DNA from: JAUNBN01 sp036645935
Lineage (GTDB): Bacteria; Bacillota; Clostridia; Oscillospirales; Ruminococcaceae
NCBI GenBank assembly: GCA_036645935.1
Contig: JAVXNE010000001.1
Coordinates: 124,001 to 188,000, forward strand
Direction: 5' to 3'
DNA: 64,000 nucleotides
Shown: positions 8,770 through 16,603 of the stretch, piece after piece
How positions within the stretch are numbered: the stretch's first letter is position 1
Layout of the letters: every line of letters begins with the position of its first letter
Program-made: the position numbers and the translations under genes
The notes under the pieces: model-generated
What the model was told of the DNA's origin: nothing
Database searches by the model: none
What the model saw: the letters and a program-made list of their open reading frames with translations, nothing else

Positions 8770-9111
8770 ATGAATAAAGCATTTCTGAAAAGAAAAGAAG
8801 TCGTGATACTATGCGCAGCCGTACTGCTGTGCGTCGCTTCGCTTGCCATCTTCTCGCTGTTTCCCAAAGGAAACGTCGCAGTCGTGAGCGTCGACGGGGC
8901 CGCGGTCGCGCGAATTGACCTTGCTCGCAACAAAATTTACAGGATTGACGCCGTGCTTCCCGTGACGCTTGAGGTCATGGACGGCAAACTGAGATTTGTC
9001 GATTCTCACTGTCCCGACAAGCTCTGTGAGGGATTCGGTTGGATCGGGGACGAATATGACTACGCAATATGCATGCCCGCGCACGTCGCCGTCGTCATTG
9101 AGGCGCGGTAA
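8770..9111 (+). CDS. NusG domain II-containing membrane-anchored protein
   Basis: A 113-residue protein with one N-terminal membrane helix (residues 10-30) and an outside domain. The domain shows the NusG_II family pattern: DSHCPDKLCEGFGWI, then CMPAHVAVVIE, with three conserved cysteines. Family members are common in Clostridia and of unknown function, often beside small-molecule transporters. The name refers only to fold similarity with the second domain of some NusG proteins, not to transcription. No Shine-Dalgarno precedes the ATG and no other plausible start exists before the membrane helix; see the promoter note. The deacetylase gene follows 85 bases later. Confidence 0.85.
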   Translation: MNKAFLKRKEVVILCAAVLLCVASLAIFSLFPKGNVAVVSVDGAAVARIDLARNKIYRIDAVLPVTLEVMDGKLRFVDSHCPDKLCEGFGWIGDEYDYAICMPAHVAVVIEAR

Positions 9112-9196
9112 TTCCAGTATTTACATCAAATATAAAAAAGCTCTTTTGGCAAAATAACCGAAGCTGATTGCGGTTTCAACCAAAGGAGTTTTATTT

Positions 9197-10114
9197 ATGA
9201 ATGCACTCAAATCTGTCCTTTTAGCGTTGCTTGCGCTATTTGTTGTGCTCGCGGCTGTGATTTACGGCTATGCCAGCGATATCAAAATGCACGAACAGGC
9301 GGAAGATCCTCCCGTTTTAAGTGAAAAAGCAAAGGAGACGCCAGTCTCTTCGGATAGCGACACCGTTCCGCGCCGCGAGCTGTCCCATTCAAAAATCGGG
9401 TGGGGAACGGGAAATGCCGTCAACGAGCTGAATCAGACTGTCGACAGCATCTCGGCGCAGAACAAATACAGCGATCTCGGCGCGTATTTCATCTTTCCGG
9501 AAGACGACAAGGTCATCTACCTGACCTTTGATCTCGGCTATGAGAACGGCTACACCGGATCTATTCTTGACACACTCGCAAAAAGCGACGTCAAAGCCAC
9601 GTTTTTTGCAACTCAGGAATATATAAATCAAGCCCCTCTTATCGTTGAGCGAATAATTCTCGAAGGACACACGCTCGCCAATCACACTGTAAAACACCCC
9701 TCGATGCCCGACGTTTCCGACGAGCGCGAGCGCTCTGAAATCATGATGCTCCACAACTTTGTGAAAGAAAAATACGGCTATGAGATGACGCTGTTTCGTT
9801 ACCCCATGGGAGAGTTTTCCGAACACTCGCTCGAACTTGTCAACACTCTCGGGTACAAGAGCATTTTCTGGAGCTTTGCCTATCGGGACTGGCTCACCGA
9901 CGCTCAACCCGACCCGACAGCGGCGCTGAACAAAATAAACAGCGCGCTTCACCCGGGCGCAATATATCTGCTGCACGCGGTGAGCTCAACCAACGACGCT
10001 ATCTTGAACGAGTTCATCAATCAGACCCTCGCTCGGGGATATCGCTTCAAGCTGATCGACGAACGGCTGGGACTTGTCGATAGTCCCGCGCCGCTCGAGG
10101 ATTCGATAATATAA
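9197..10114 (+). CDS. Polysaccharide deacetylase, PdaA-like
   Basis: A 305-residue exported or membrane-anchored NodB-fold deacetylase. Residues 5-25 form a membrane helix or signal anchor. The catalytic domain starts at YLTFDLGYENGYT, matching the PdaA version of motif 1. It continues with HTLANHTVKHPS (metal-binding histidines) and FRYPMGEFSE, and ends with the LLHAVS block. In Bacillus, PdaA removes acetyl groups from muramic acid during delta-lactam synthesis in spore cortex. Here the substrate is most likely N-acetylmuramic acid of peptidoglycan. AAAGGAG precedes the ATG. It is probably in one unit with the NusG_II gene and closed by the terminator at 10236. Confidence 0.88.
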   Translation: MNALKSVLLALLALFVVLAAVIYGYASDIKMHEQAEDPPVLSEKAKETPVSSDSDTVPRRELSHSKIGWGTGNAVNELNQTVDSISAQNKYSDLGAYFIFPEDDKVIYLTFDLGYENGYTGSILDTLAKSDVKATFFATQEYINQAPLIVERIILEGHTLANHTVKHPSMPDVSDERERSEIMMLHNFVKEKYGYEMTLFRYPMGEFSEHSLELVNTLGYKSIFWSFAYRDWLTDAQPDPTAALNKINSALHPGAIYLLHAVSSTNDAILNEFINQTLARGYRFKLIDERLGLVDSPAPLEDSII

Positions 10115-10235
10115 TAGCGAAGCATCGTCACTCTTCATCTGCCCAGACGGCGCATCTCAAATAAGATCGTAGTTTGAGGATATCGATCGCAGCGGCGCTG
10201 GAAGTGCGCTCTGAAAATCACAAAAAATTCAATTC

Positions 10236-10287
10236 AAAAAATCCGCCCCTGTAATGACTTGCAAAGTCATTTAAGACGGATTTTTTG
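10236..10287 (+). terminator. Rho-independent terminator after the deacetylase
   Basis: An outer stem AAAAATCCG / CGGATTTTTT encloses an inner hairpin AATGACTT gc AAGTCATT. It ends in T6. The A-run on the left side would also give U's on the other strand, so it may work both ways. Confidence 0.85.
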
Positions 10288-10599
10288 TGCGGTGGGTTGC
10301 TCGTTATCCCGTCTGCAACGGCGACGGTAACCGTATTAAACATAACAGTTATTTGTGAATGGGCTTTTTTACGTTATGAAAATTGAAAACCACCCTCAAA
10401 CTGCAGCTTTACCTGACAACACCTTTCGCTCTTCGCGAGCTATTTTGCCAGCGCGCCGTGAGCGACGGTGATTACCATCGAAACGGGGATGGTTTGGTGC
10501 TTTTCCCGTACGAGTAGGCTGTCTCTCCCCGATCGCATCAAACAAAATCTCACCGCTTCCGGGCCTTTTGATATGCTATCAGTCGGCACAGCAAACATC
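10288..10599. other. Gene-free stretch between convergent genes
   Basis: This lies between the deacetylase terminator and the stop codon of the leftward YbaK-type gene. I found no gene, repeat or clear leftward terminator. Confidence 0.4.
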
Positions 10600-11070
10600 T
10601 TATTCGGGAAGTTTGCAGACGTCAATCCACGCCGCTGCTCCGGAGAACTCAAACAGCTCGTCGCATGTAAGTTCAATTGCGCTGTTGTCACTGCCCGCTG
10701 CGGGAAAAACAGTGTCAAACCTCTTCAGCGACTCGTCGAGATATGTCGTCACATCGTCGTTCACGCCAAACGGGCACACTCCGCCCACTGCGTGTCCGAC
10801 AAGCTCCACAACTTCCTCGGGGGTAAGCATCTTTGCCTTGGTGTGAAACTGCGCTTTGTATTTCGAGTTGTCTATCTTCGCGTCCCCCGCAACAACGATC
10901 AATATCGGCGCGTCGTTCACTTTGAATGACAGCGTTTTTGCGATTCTCTGTGGCGCGACGCCAACTGCAATTGCCGCAAGCTCCACCGTGGCGCTGCTGA
11001 TTTCAAATTCGCGTATTCTTCCGTCAACCCCGAACTTTTTTAACCATTCCGTAGCTCTCTCAATAGACAT
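10600..11070 (-). CDS. YbaK/ProX-type aminoacyl-tRNA editing protein
   Basis: A 156-residue single-domain protein of the YbaK/EbsC/ProX-like family, which removes mischarged amino acids (for example Cys or Ala) from tRNA-Pro. Typical blocks are AAIAVGVAPQRIAKTLSFK near residues 32-50 and the VGHAVGGVCPFG segment in the middle, with a conserved Lys in IAKTL that contacts the tRNA. An AAGGGA precedes the ATG. It stands alone, 487 bases from gltX, both leftward. Which tRNA it edits cannot be read from the sequence. Confidence 0.88.
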   Translation of the reverse strand: MSIERATEWLKKFGVDGRIREFEISSATVELAAIAVGVAPQRIAKTLSFKVNDAPILIVVAGDAKIDNSKYKAQFHTKAKMLTPEEVVELVGHAVGGVCPFGVNDDVTTYLDESLKRFDTVFPAAGSDNSAIELTCDELFEFSGAAAWIDVCKLPE

Positions 11071-11557
11071 GATAATTCCCTTCTCAATCTGTTATCTCAG
11101 TCGTTGTTTTTTTACATATTCTCTGCGAGGACTTTTCTGTTGCTCTCTGTACTCCCCGATCCGGAAAACAACGAACACGCAAAAGAGTTGCATCCATCGG
11201 TTCGGGTTTCCGTTCACCATCACTATTGGGCAGATACATTTTTTAAAAAGCCGTCGTCTTGAACATGCTGAAAATTTATGCGTTTGAACAATATACCCGA
11301 TTGTATGTCCGAGTTTTTGACAGCCCCACATACACATCTGACAACCAAATTCGGAACGCAGTCCTTTAGGCGCTTTGCAATCACATTGGTTTTGCCTCCA
11401 TCGCTCATCAAGGTCGCATATTTTCTACCCATGATGACGTCCGCTCTCTTGTCCGAAGTTCAGAAGAGCACTTGTCCGGTGAGAGTTTATCGGCGCGTTC
11501 ACTGCAAGCGGCACCGCCCGAATCGGATTCTCCCATTCCTTCCGAACACGCTCAAAC
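11071..11557. other. Gene-free stretch, possible decayed short gene
   Basis: This lies between ybaK-like and gltX, both leftward. The leftward strand has a 69-codon frame starting at 11432, with RKYATLMSDGGKTNVIAKRL near its start. That is faintly like the N-terminus of flavodoxins (KYxxxYSSxTGNTxxxA), but the glycine-rich loop is not intact and the frame soon ends. It could be a relic. No terminator for gltX is obvious. Confidence 0.25.
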
Positions 11558-13003
11558 TCACAGACGCGCAAGCGCTTTTTTGATTCGCGCAATGCTCTCG
11601 TCGCGACCGAGAATCTTCGCGAGTTCAACCCCTCCCCCCGGAGAGACCGCCACGCCCGACAGCGCGACGCGAAGCGGCCACAGCAGCCATCCGTTCTTTA
11701 CCTCCATCTTTTCAATGAGTGCAAAAAGCGATTCGTGTATGCTTTCTTGAGTCCAGCTCTCAAGCGATTCGAGCACAGGCAGCGCCGCCTCGAGTGCGGG
11801 ACGCGCCGTGTCGACATCCGTTTTCATCTTTTTGTTGAAATAGAGCTCGCTCGAAAACTCAGGCTGCGTGTCGATAAAACCCAGTTTTTCGGGGATGTCG
11901 GCAAAGGTCTCGGTGCGCGGTTGCATCGCGGCGCACAGCGTGTCGACATCGATATCGCTTTTTACTGCTTGTTTAATATATGGCAGAGCATACTCTTTGT
12001 ATTCTTCCGGCGAGAGGGCGCGAATATACTCGCCATTTATATATTTAAGCTTTTCGCCGTCGAAAATTGCGGGAGATTTTGAAATTCCGTCAACGCTGAA
12101 CTCGCGCGCCAAATCGGAGAGCGAAAAAATCTCCTGCTCTCCCTTGGGCGACCAACCGAGCAGCGCGAGATAGTTGATTATCGCGGCGGGAAGATAACCC
12201 TTTGCAACAAGATCCTGATAGGAGGCGTCACCGTTGCGCTTGGACAGCTTCTCGTGCTCGTTTTTCATGACTGGGGCACAGTGGATATATTGCGGCACTT
12301 CCCAGCCAAACGCCTCATAGAGCAGGTTGTATTTCGGCGCGCTCGAAAGATATTCGTTGCCGCGAACAACATGGGTTATCTCCATCGCATGATCGTCAAT
12401 CACGTTCGCAAAGTTATAAGTTGGCATGCCATCGGATTTAATCAGAATTTGATCTTCAAGTTCAGCGTTGTCGACTTCAATTTCCCCATAAACGAGATCA
12501 ACAAACCTCGTCGTTCCGCTTTTGGGCATTTTTTGACGTATTATATATGGGTCTCCCGCCGCAAGTCGTCTTTTGATCTCCTCGGGCGCAAGCTCTCTGC
12601 ACAGACCGTCGTAGCGCGACACCCCGCCGTTTGCCTCATCGTTACCGATGCGGCGTTCAAGCTCTTCCTTGGTGCAAAAGCAGTAATATGCCTCTCCCTT
12701 TTCGATCAGCTGCTTCGCATACACGATATAACTCGCCATGCGCTCGCTCTGCACATAAGGGCCGTATTCGCCTCCGATATCCGGGCCCTCGTCCCAATCA
12801 AGCCCTGCGTCGCGCAGCGTGTTGTAGATGATGTCAACCGCACCGTCGACATAGCGCTCTCGGTCGGTGTCCTCAATTCTCAAGATAAAGCTTCCCCTGT
12901 CCTCGCCGCGCGCGAGCAACCACGCATAGAGCGCAGTTCGCAGATTTCCGACATGCATATACCCTGTGGGACTGGGCGCAAAGCGCGTTCTAACTTTTTT
13001 CAC
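11558..13003 (-). CDS. gltX: Glutamyl-tRNA synthetase
   Basis: Class I aminoacyl-tRNA synthetase, 481 residues, a normal bacterial length. It charges tRNA-Glu in the cytoplasm and, if non-discriminating as in many Clostridia, also tRNA-Gln. The nucleotide-binding fold starts at APSPTGYMHVGNLRTAL with the HIGH-type HVGN. The KMSKS-type loop is EKLSKRNGD, and the C-terminal all-helical anticodon-binding part follows. The start is a GTG at 13003 with AGGGGA six bases upstream; no ATG fits better. Divergently arranged with trpS, 146 bases apart. Confidence 0.96.
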   Translation of the reverse strand: MKKVRTRFAPSPTGYMHVGNLRTALYAWLLARGEDRGSFILRIEDTDRERYVDGAVDIIYNTLRDAGLDWDEGPDIGGEYGPYVQSERMASYIVYAKQLIEKGEAYYCFCTKEELERRIGNDEANGGVSRYDGLCRELAPEEIKRRLAAGDPYIIRQKMPKSGTTRFVDLVYGEIEVDNAELEDQILIKSDGMPTYNFANVIDDHAMEITHVVRGNEYLSSAPKYNLLYEAFGWEVPQYIHCAPVMKNEHEKLSKRNGDASYQDLVAKGYLPAAIINYLALLGWSPKGEQEIFSLSDLAREFSVDGISKSPAIFDGEKLKYINGEYIRALSPEEYKEYALPYIKQAVKSDIDVDTLCAAMQPRTETFADIPEKLGFIDTQPEFSSELYFNKKMKTDVDTARPALEAALPVLESLESWTQESIHESLFALIEKMEVKNGWLLWPLRVALSGVAVSPGGGVELAKILGRDESIARIKKALARL

Positions 13004-13149
13004 TCTTATTCCCCTTTTGCATTATTGAGCTAATTGTATTTCCCGCACACGCGTTTGTCAATTGACGAGATCGCCCCCATAGCTATATAATAACAAAATA
13101 CCCGTGACATCGGCGGAAACGACAATAACATGCGAGGAGCTGCAATAAT

Positions 13150-14145
13150 ATGGATGACACTAAGAAACCGCGCGTTTTTAGCGGGATTCAGCCTACGGGA
13201 GGCTTTACGCTCGGAAATTACATCGGAGCCATTCGTAACTGGGACAAATTACAAAGCGAATGCGACTGCGTCTATTGCGTTGTCGACCTGCACTCGATAA
13301 CGATACGCCACAATCCCTCCGATCTGCGCCGCCAGATTCGCGAGGCCGCCGCGATGCTGCTCGCTTGCGGAGTCGACCCCGAGCGCGCCATTCTCTTCAT
13401 CCAGGGAGACGTGTCCGCACACGCCGAGCTTGCTTGGATACTGTCCTGCTATACTCAATTCGGTGAGCTGTCCAGAATGACACAATTCAAGGACAAATCG
13501 CTCAAGCACCCCGACAACATCAACGCGGGCCTCTTCACCTATCCTGTTTTGATGGCGGCCGATATACTGCTGTATCAGGCAAACCTAGTCCCGATCGGTG
13601 CGGATCAAAAACAGCACCTCGAGCTTGCGCGCGGGGTTGCCGAGCGATTTAACGGAATATACGGCGACGTTTTCACCGTGCCCGAGGGGTATTTTCCGAA
13701 GGTCGGCGGCCGGGTTATGTCCCTCCAAGACCCTTCGAGCAAGATGAGCAAATCGGACGAAAATGACAACGCAAAGATAATGCTGACCGATTCTTCCGAC
13801 GTCATCATACGCAAATTTAAACGTGCGGTCACCGACAGCGGCTGTGAGGTTCGCGCGTCTGACGACAAAGCTGGAATTGTCAACCTGATGTCGATATATT
13901 CGGCACTAAACGGCAAAAGCTTTGATGACATTGAACGCGAATTCGACGGCATTGGCTATGGGGATTTCAAGCTTGCGGTCGGCGAAGCGGTCTCGTCGGC
14001 ACTCTCGCCTGTGCAGTTGGAATACGCGCGCATCTCAGCGGACAAAGCTTACCTCGAAGCTGTGCTCGCACAGGGCGCGGAGCGAGCCTCCGCACTCTGC
14101 TGCAAAACTCTGCATAAAGTGCGCCGAAAAATCGGTCTCGAATGA
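13150..14145 (+). CDS. trpS: Tryptophanyl-tRNA synthetase
   Basis: Class Ic synthetase of 331 residues that charges tRNA-Trp. Motif 1 is SGIQPTGGFTLGNYIGAI, with TLGN as the HIGH equivalent. The KMSKS loop appears as SSKMSKSDEND near residue 200. Adenylate and tryptophan pocket blocks such as GADQKQHLELAR are intact. GAGGAG precedes the ATG at about ten bases. A strong terminator follows at 14187. No Trp T-box was seen in the short divergent region upstream. Confidence 0.96.
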   Translation: MDDTKKPRVFSGIQPTGGFTLGNYIGAIRNWDKLQSECDCVYCVVDLHSITIRHNPSDLRRQIREAAAMLLACGVDPERAILFIQGDVSAHAELAWILSCYTQFGELSRMTQFKDKSLKHPDNINAGLFTYPVLMAADILLYQANLVPIGADQKQHLELARGVAERFNGIYGDVFTVPEGYFPKVGGRVMSLQDPSSKMSKSDENDNAKIMLTDSSDVIIRKFKRAVTDSGCEVRASDDKAGIVNLMSIYSALNGKSFDDIEREFDGIGYGDFKLAVGEAVSSALSPVQLEYARISADKAYLEAVLAQGAERASALCCKTLHKVRRKIGLE

Positions 14146-14186
14146 TAATTCAATAGCGCTCTTGCGCTTGTTTTCTGTGATTTTTC

Positions 14187-14223
14187 AAAGGCAGGTATCG
14201 GGAAACCCGACACCTGCCTTTAT
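14187..14223 (+). terminator. Rho-independent terminator after trpS
   Basis: Stem AAGGCAGGT / ACCTGCCTT with an inner TCGGG / CCCGA pairing around AAA. It sits 41 bases after the trpS stop and is followed by a modest T-rich tail. Confidence 0.8.
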
Positions 14224-14679
14224 CTGTTTTGCACTATGCACCTCGCATTCAGCGGGTATTGAAAGACGGCGATATTCAAGTGAAATCCCATCGTACAATC
14301 AAAGCTTGATTGCAGCTTATGCCAACGATTTTCCCCGCTCGCTAAAAGAAAAATCACTCCTCTTCCCGATTGCAGGCGCAGATCGCGTGAATGTCTCACC
14401 CTCTGTCGGCAAGCAGCCACAGATATCCCGGGCAATTGTTGGCAGCAGCGCCTTAATGAAATAAATCATCGTTTAGTGTCGAGAGACGATCACTTCTGAG
14501 TGCAGCGGCGGCTCCGGCGCACCATCAGCGAGTAGCAACACGGATTCACCACCTCACTTTGGCAATTCAAACCGTGTTTCGTTTTTCGGTTTCCCTCAAA
14601 CCCGATTACGAATGCTCCTTCTTGTTTTTTGACTGCCGTGCCACCGGCCCTGCATGAATGCCGATTCATATCCACGGCA
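14224..14679. other. Gene-free stretch between convergent terminators
   Basis: This lies between the trpS terminator and the leftward terminator at 14680. Short frames here have no ribosome binding sites or recognisable products. Confidence 0.4.
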
Positions 14680-14711
14680 CAAAAAAGTTCCCGCACTCTC
14701 ACACGGGAACC
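14680..14711 (-). terminator. Rho-independent terminator of the MATE-fchA-folT operon
   Basis: Read leftward, GTTCCCG and CGGGAAC pair around a ten-base loop, followed directly by T6. It lies about 140 bases beyond the stop of the FolT fusion gene. Confidence 0.8.
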
Positions 14712-14850
14712 CGCCAAATAATATAACAGTCTGAGTCATTTACACGGCGTTCCGCTCAAAAATGTCATTTCTCCCTGCTCACAAAAAGCGTCAAAAGAGG
14801 CATCAAAAGCAATCTTCTCGGAGGGTGTCAATGCCACAACATGCCATCCT

Positions 14851-15930
14851 TTAGAGTGGTTTTCTTGCCGCGTTCTTGTTTTTCAGTGTCTCGCACTCGG
14901 TCACGATAACGTCCATCTTAATATCGTGTGCGCCGCAAGGCCGCGTTCTGGCAAGCAGAGCATCGGGACAGAGCGCCAGTTTGAACGCCGTGCAAGAAGC
15001 GAGGTATCGGTCGTAATATCCTCCGCCGTTGCCGATGCGGTTGAAATCACGCCCGCACGCGACGCTCGGCACAATAGCGAGATCTATTTTCTCAGGCGGG
15101 ACGATCGGCGCGCTCTCCAGCGGCTCAATCAGACCGAATCTGCCGGTAACAAGCTCATCTCCTATATGAAGTTCTCTCGCGCTCATCGACTCTGCACCGT
15201 CGCAGCGCGGCACACACACGCATTTTCCGTCGGCATGAAGCGCCGATATTATGGCATCGGTCGCTATCTCGCGCTCTGTTCCGATATAGCAAAACACCGT
15301 CTTTGCCGCCGCAAATTCGGGAAGTGATACAACCTGCTCGGCGACAGCCGTGCTTATTTCCGCGCGTTTGGACGCATTGGTTTTAAAGTATTCGCGCGAG
15401 GCCGAGCGCAACGAACGCTTTTTCTGGTCAATTGTCTTGCGTATAATCGGCTCGCACAGCTTGAAAATCAAGCCTATCGACAACGTCTGCACGACGCACA
15501 TCACAACCACCTTAAACGCCCTCGCAGGCAAAAAAGCATAAACACCCTTGCCCATCATGATGTAGAGCCATATTGTGTCGAGCACAAAATTCAGCGCGCC
15601 GCAAACGGTGAGCGAAGCCAGCAGCCCGTTTATAAATTTATACGGTTTCCCGAAAAGAAACAGTCCAAAGACTGCGCCGGTGAGAAAGGATGTAACTGTG
15701 AATCCGAAAAAATATGCCCCTATGGGAAAAAGCATCGCTCCGAGAAGATCGGAAGCAGCCGCTGAAAAACCCGCCCAATATGGACCGTAGAGCAATGCTA
15801 TAACGACAATTGGAATAAATGAGAAGCCTATCTTAACAAACGGCGTGGCAATCGACAAAAAGCGCGAGAGCACTACCTCTACCGCAATAAGCAGGCCAAT
15901 TGCGGTAATTCTTCTAATTCTGTATTCCAA
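14851..15930 (-). CDS. Fusion: FolT folate ECF S-component + 5-formyltetrahydrofolate cyclo-ligase
   Basis: One 359-residue frame holds two proteins. Residues 1-168 are a FolT-type substrate-binding membrane subunit of an ECF folate importer with about six helices. The family blocks are GAYFFGFTVTSFLTGAVFG and the LDTIWLYIMMG segment. Residues 170-350 are a 5-formyl-THF cyclo-ligase (MTHFS) ending in the ATP/folate loop RIGNGGGYYDRYL. That enzyme converts 5-formyl-THF to 5,10-methenyl-THF. The join is seamless (KKRSLR) with no internal ribosome binding site. The start is a TTG at 15930, two bases after the fchA stop, with GGGGGA ten bases upstream. Longer frame-only extensions upstream lie inside fchA and look meaningless. 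The energising EcfA/A'/T subunits are not in this window. Confidence 0.85.
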   Translation of the reverse strand: MEYRIRRITAIGLLIAVEVVLSRFLSIATPFVKIGFSFIPIVVIALLYGPYWAGFSAAASDLLGAMLFPIGAYFFGFTVTSFLTGAVFGLFLFGKPYKFINGLLASLTVCGALNFVLDTIWLYIMMGKGVYAFLPARAFKVVVMCVVQTLSIGLIFKLCEPIIRKTIDQKKRSLRSASREYFKTNASKRAEISTAVAEQVVSLPEFAAAKTVFCYIGTEREIATDAIISALHADGKCVCVPRCDGAESMSARELHIGDELVTGRFGLIEPLESAPIVPPEKIDLAIVPSVACGRDFNRIGNGGGYYDRYLASCTAFKLALCPDALLARTRPCGAHDIKMDVIVTECETLKNKNAARKPL

Positions 15931-15932
15931 AT

Positions 15933-16589
15933 TTATATAATCCCCCGCTCTGTCTTGTCTTCTATTCCTGCAAGCACTGCGGCAAGCTTCGTGTAGCTGC
16001 CGTCCGCCGTAACAGCGTACATGTCGGTCAAGATCTGCGCCGAACGGCAGAGGCTCTCGCGGCGAGCACCCTTGTCCATTCTTGCGGCTCTTGCGTAAAC
16101 TTCCACCGCAAGCGCGCGAACTGCTCCGGCGCACAGCGCAAGTCCTTCGGCGCATGCTGCTCTGATGAGATCGCTCTCGGCATGAGAGTATTCTTCAAGC
16201 AGCGCTATCGCCTCGCCGCACGCTCTCATCAGTTCAAGCGAGACGTTGCAGCCATCAAATACCACATCATTATACTGAAGATGCCGCCGACGTTTTTGCT
16301 CCGCAGTTATCCCCGGAGCATGAAGCGCGTCGACGATCGACTTTTGCGCTTTTTCATCGCTGTCTGCAAGGCTGAAAAAGCGATCGTGCAGCTCTCTGGC
16401 TTTTTTGCGCGGTGTCTCTCCCGCATCCGGTTTTTTCTCGTGCATCACCAGTGGCAGTGCCGAGGCAACGCCCCCCAGCGACAGCGCGAGCGCACTCACA
16501 GCCCCCACTGCATTTCCGCAAAGCGGTGACGGCACATTTTTGGCGAGCGATTCAGAAAGCGATTCCACTGTCATCTCTTTTATGCTCAA
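15933..16589 (-). CDS. fchA: FchA-like formimino-THF cyclodeaminase / methenyl-THF cyclohydrolase
   Basis: A 218-residue, mostly helical protein of the FTCD C-terminal family, which converts 5-formimino-THF or methenyl-THF in one-carbon metabolism. The N-terminal MTVESLSESLA and the following loop align with the family's FLxxLAxxxPTPGGGS. However, the loop here reads PSPLCGNA, so the glycine-rich part is degenerate. The middle DSDEKAQKSIVDAL fits the family's DxxA block. The start is TTG with a GAGGT seven bases upstream. Its product pool, methenyl-THF, is the same as that of the cyclo-ligase fused to FolT just downstream, which supports a folate role. Confidence 0.75.
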   Translation of the reverse strand: MSIKEMTVESLSESLAKNVPSPLCGNAVGAVSALALSLGGVASALPLVMHEKKPDAGETPRKKARELHDRFFSLADSDEKAQKSIVDALHAPGITAEQKRRRHLQYNDVVFDGCNVSLELMRACGEAIALLEEYSHAESDLIRAACAEGLALCAGAVRALAVEVYARAARMDKGARRESLCRSAQILTDMYAVTADGSYTKLAAVLAGIEDKTERGII

Positions 16590-16603
16590 TTTAAATACCT
16601 CAC

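Noticed and set aside
12254..13033. Rightward open frame of 259 codons
   Set aside because: Antisense shadow of gltX; no initiation signal or domain.
14490..14717. Small leftward Cys/Arg-rich frame
   Set aside because: It contains the terminator hairpin and has no ribosome binding site.
15931..16155. N-terminal extension of the FolT fusion frame
   Set aside because: The extra 75 codons lie inside fchA in another frame, give an Arg/Cys-rich nonsense sequence, and the TTG at 15930 has a better ribosome binding site.
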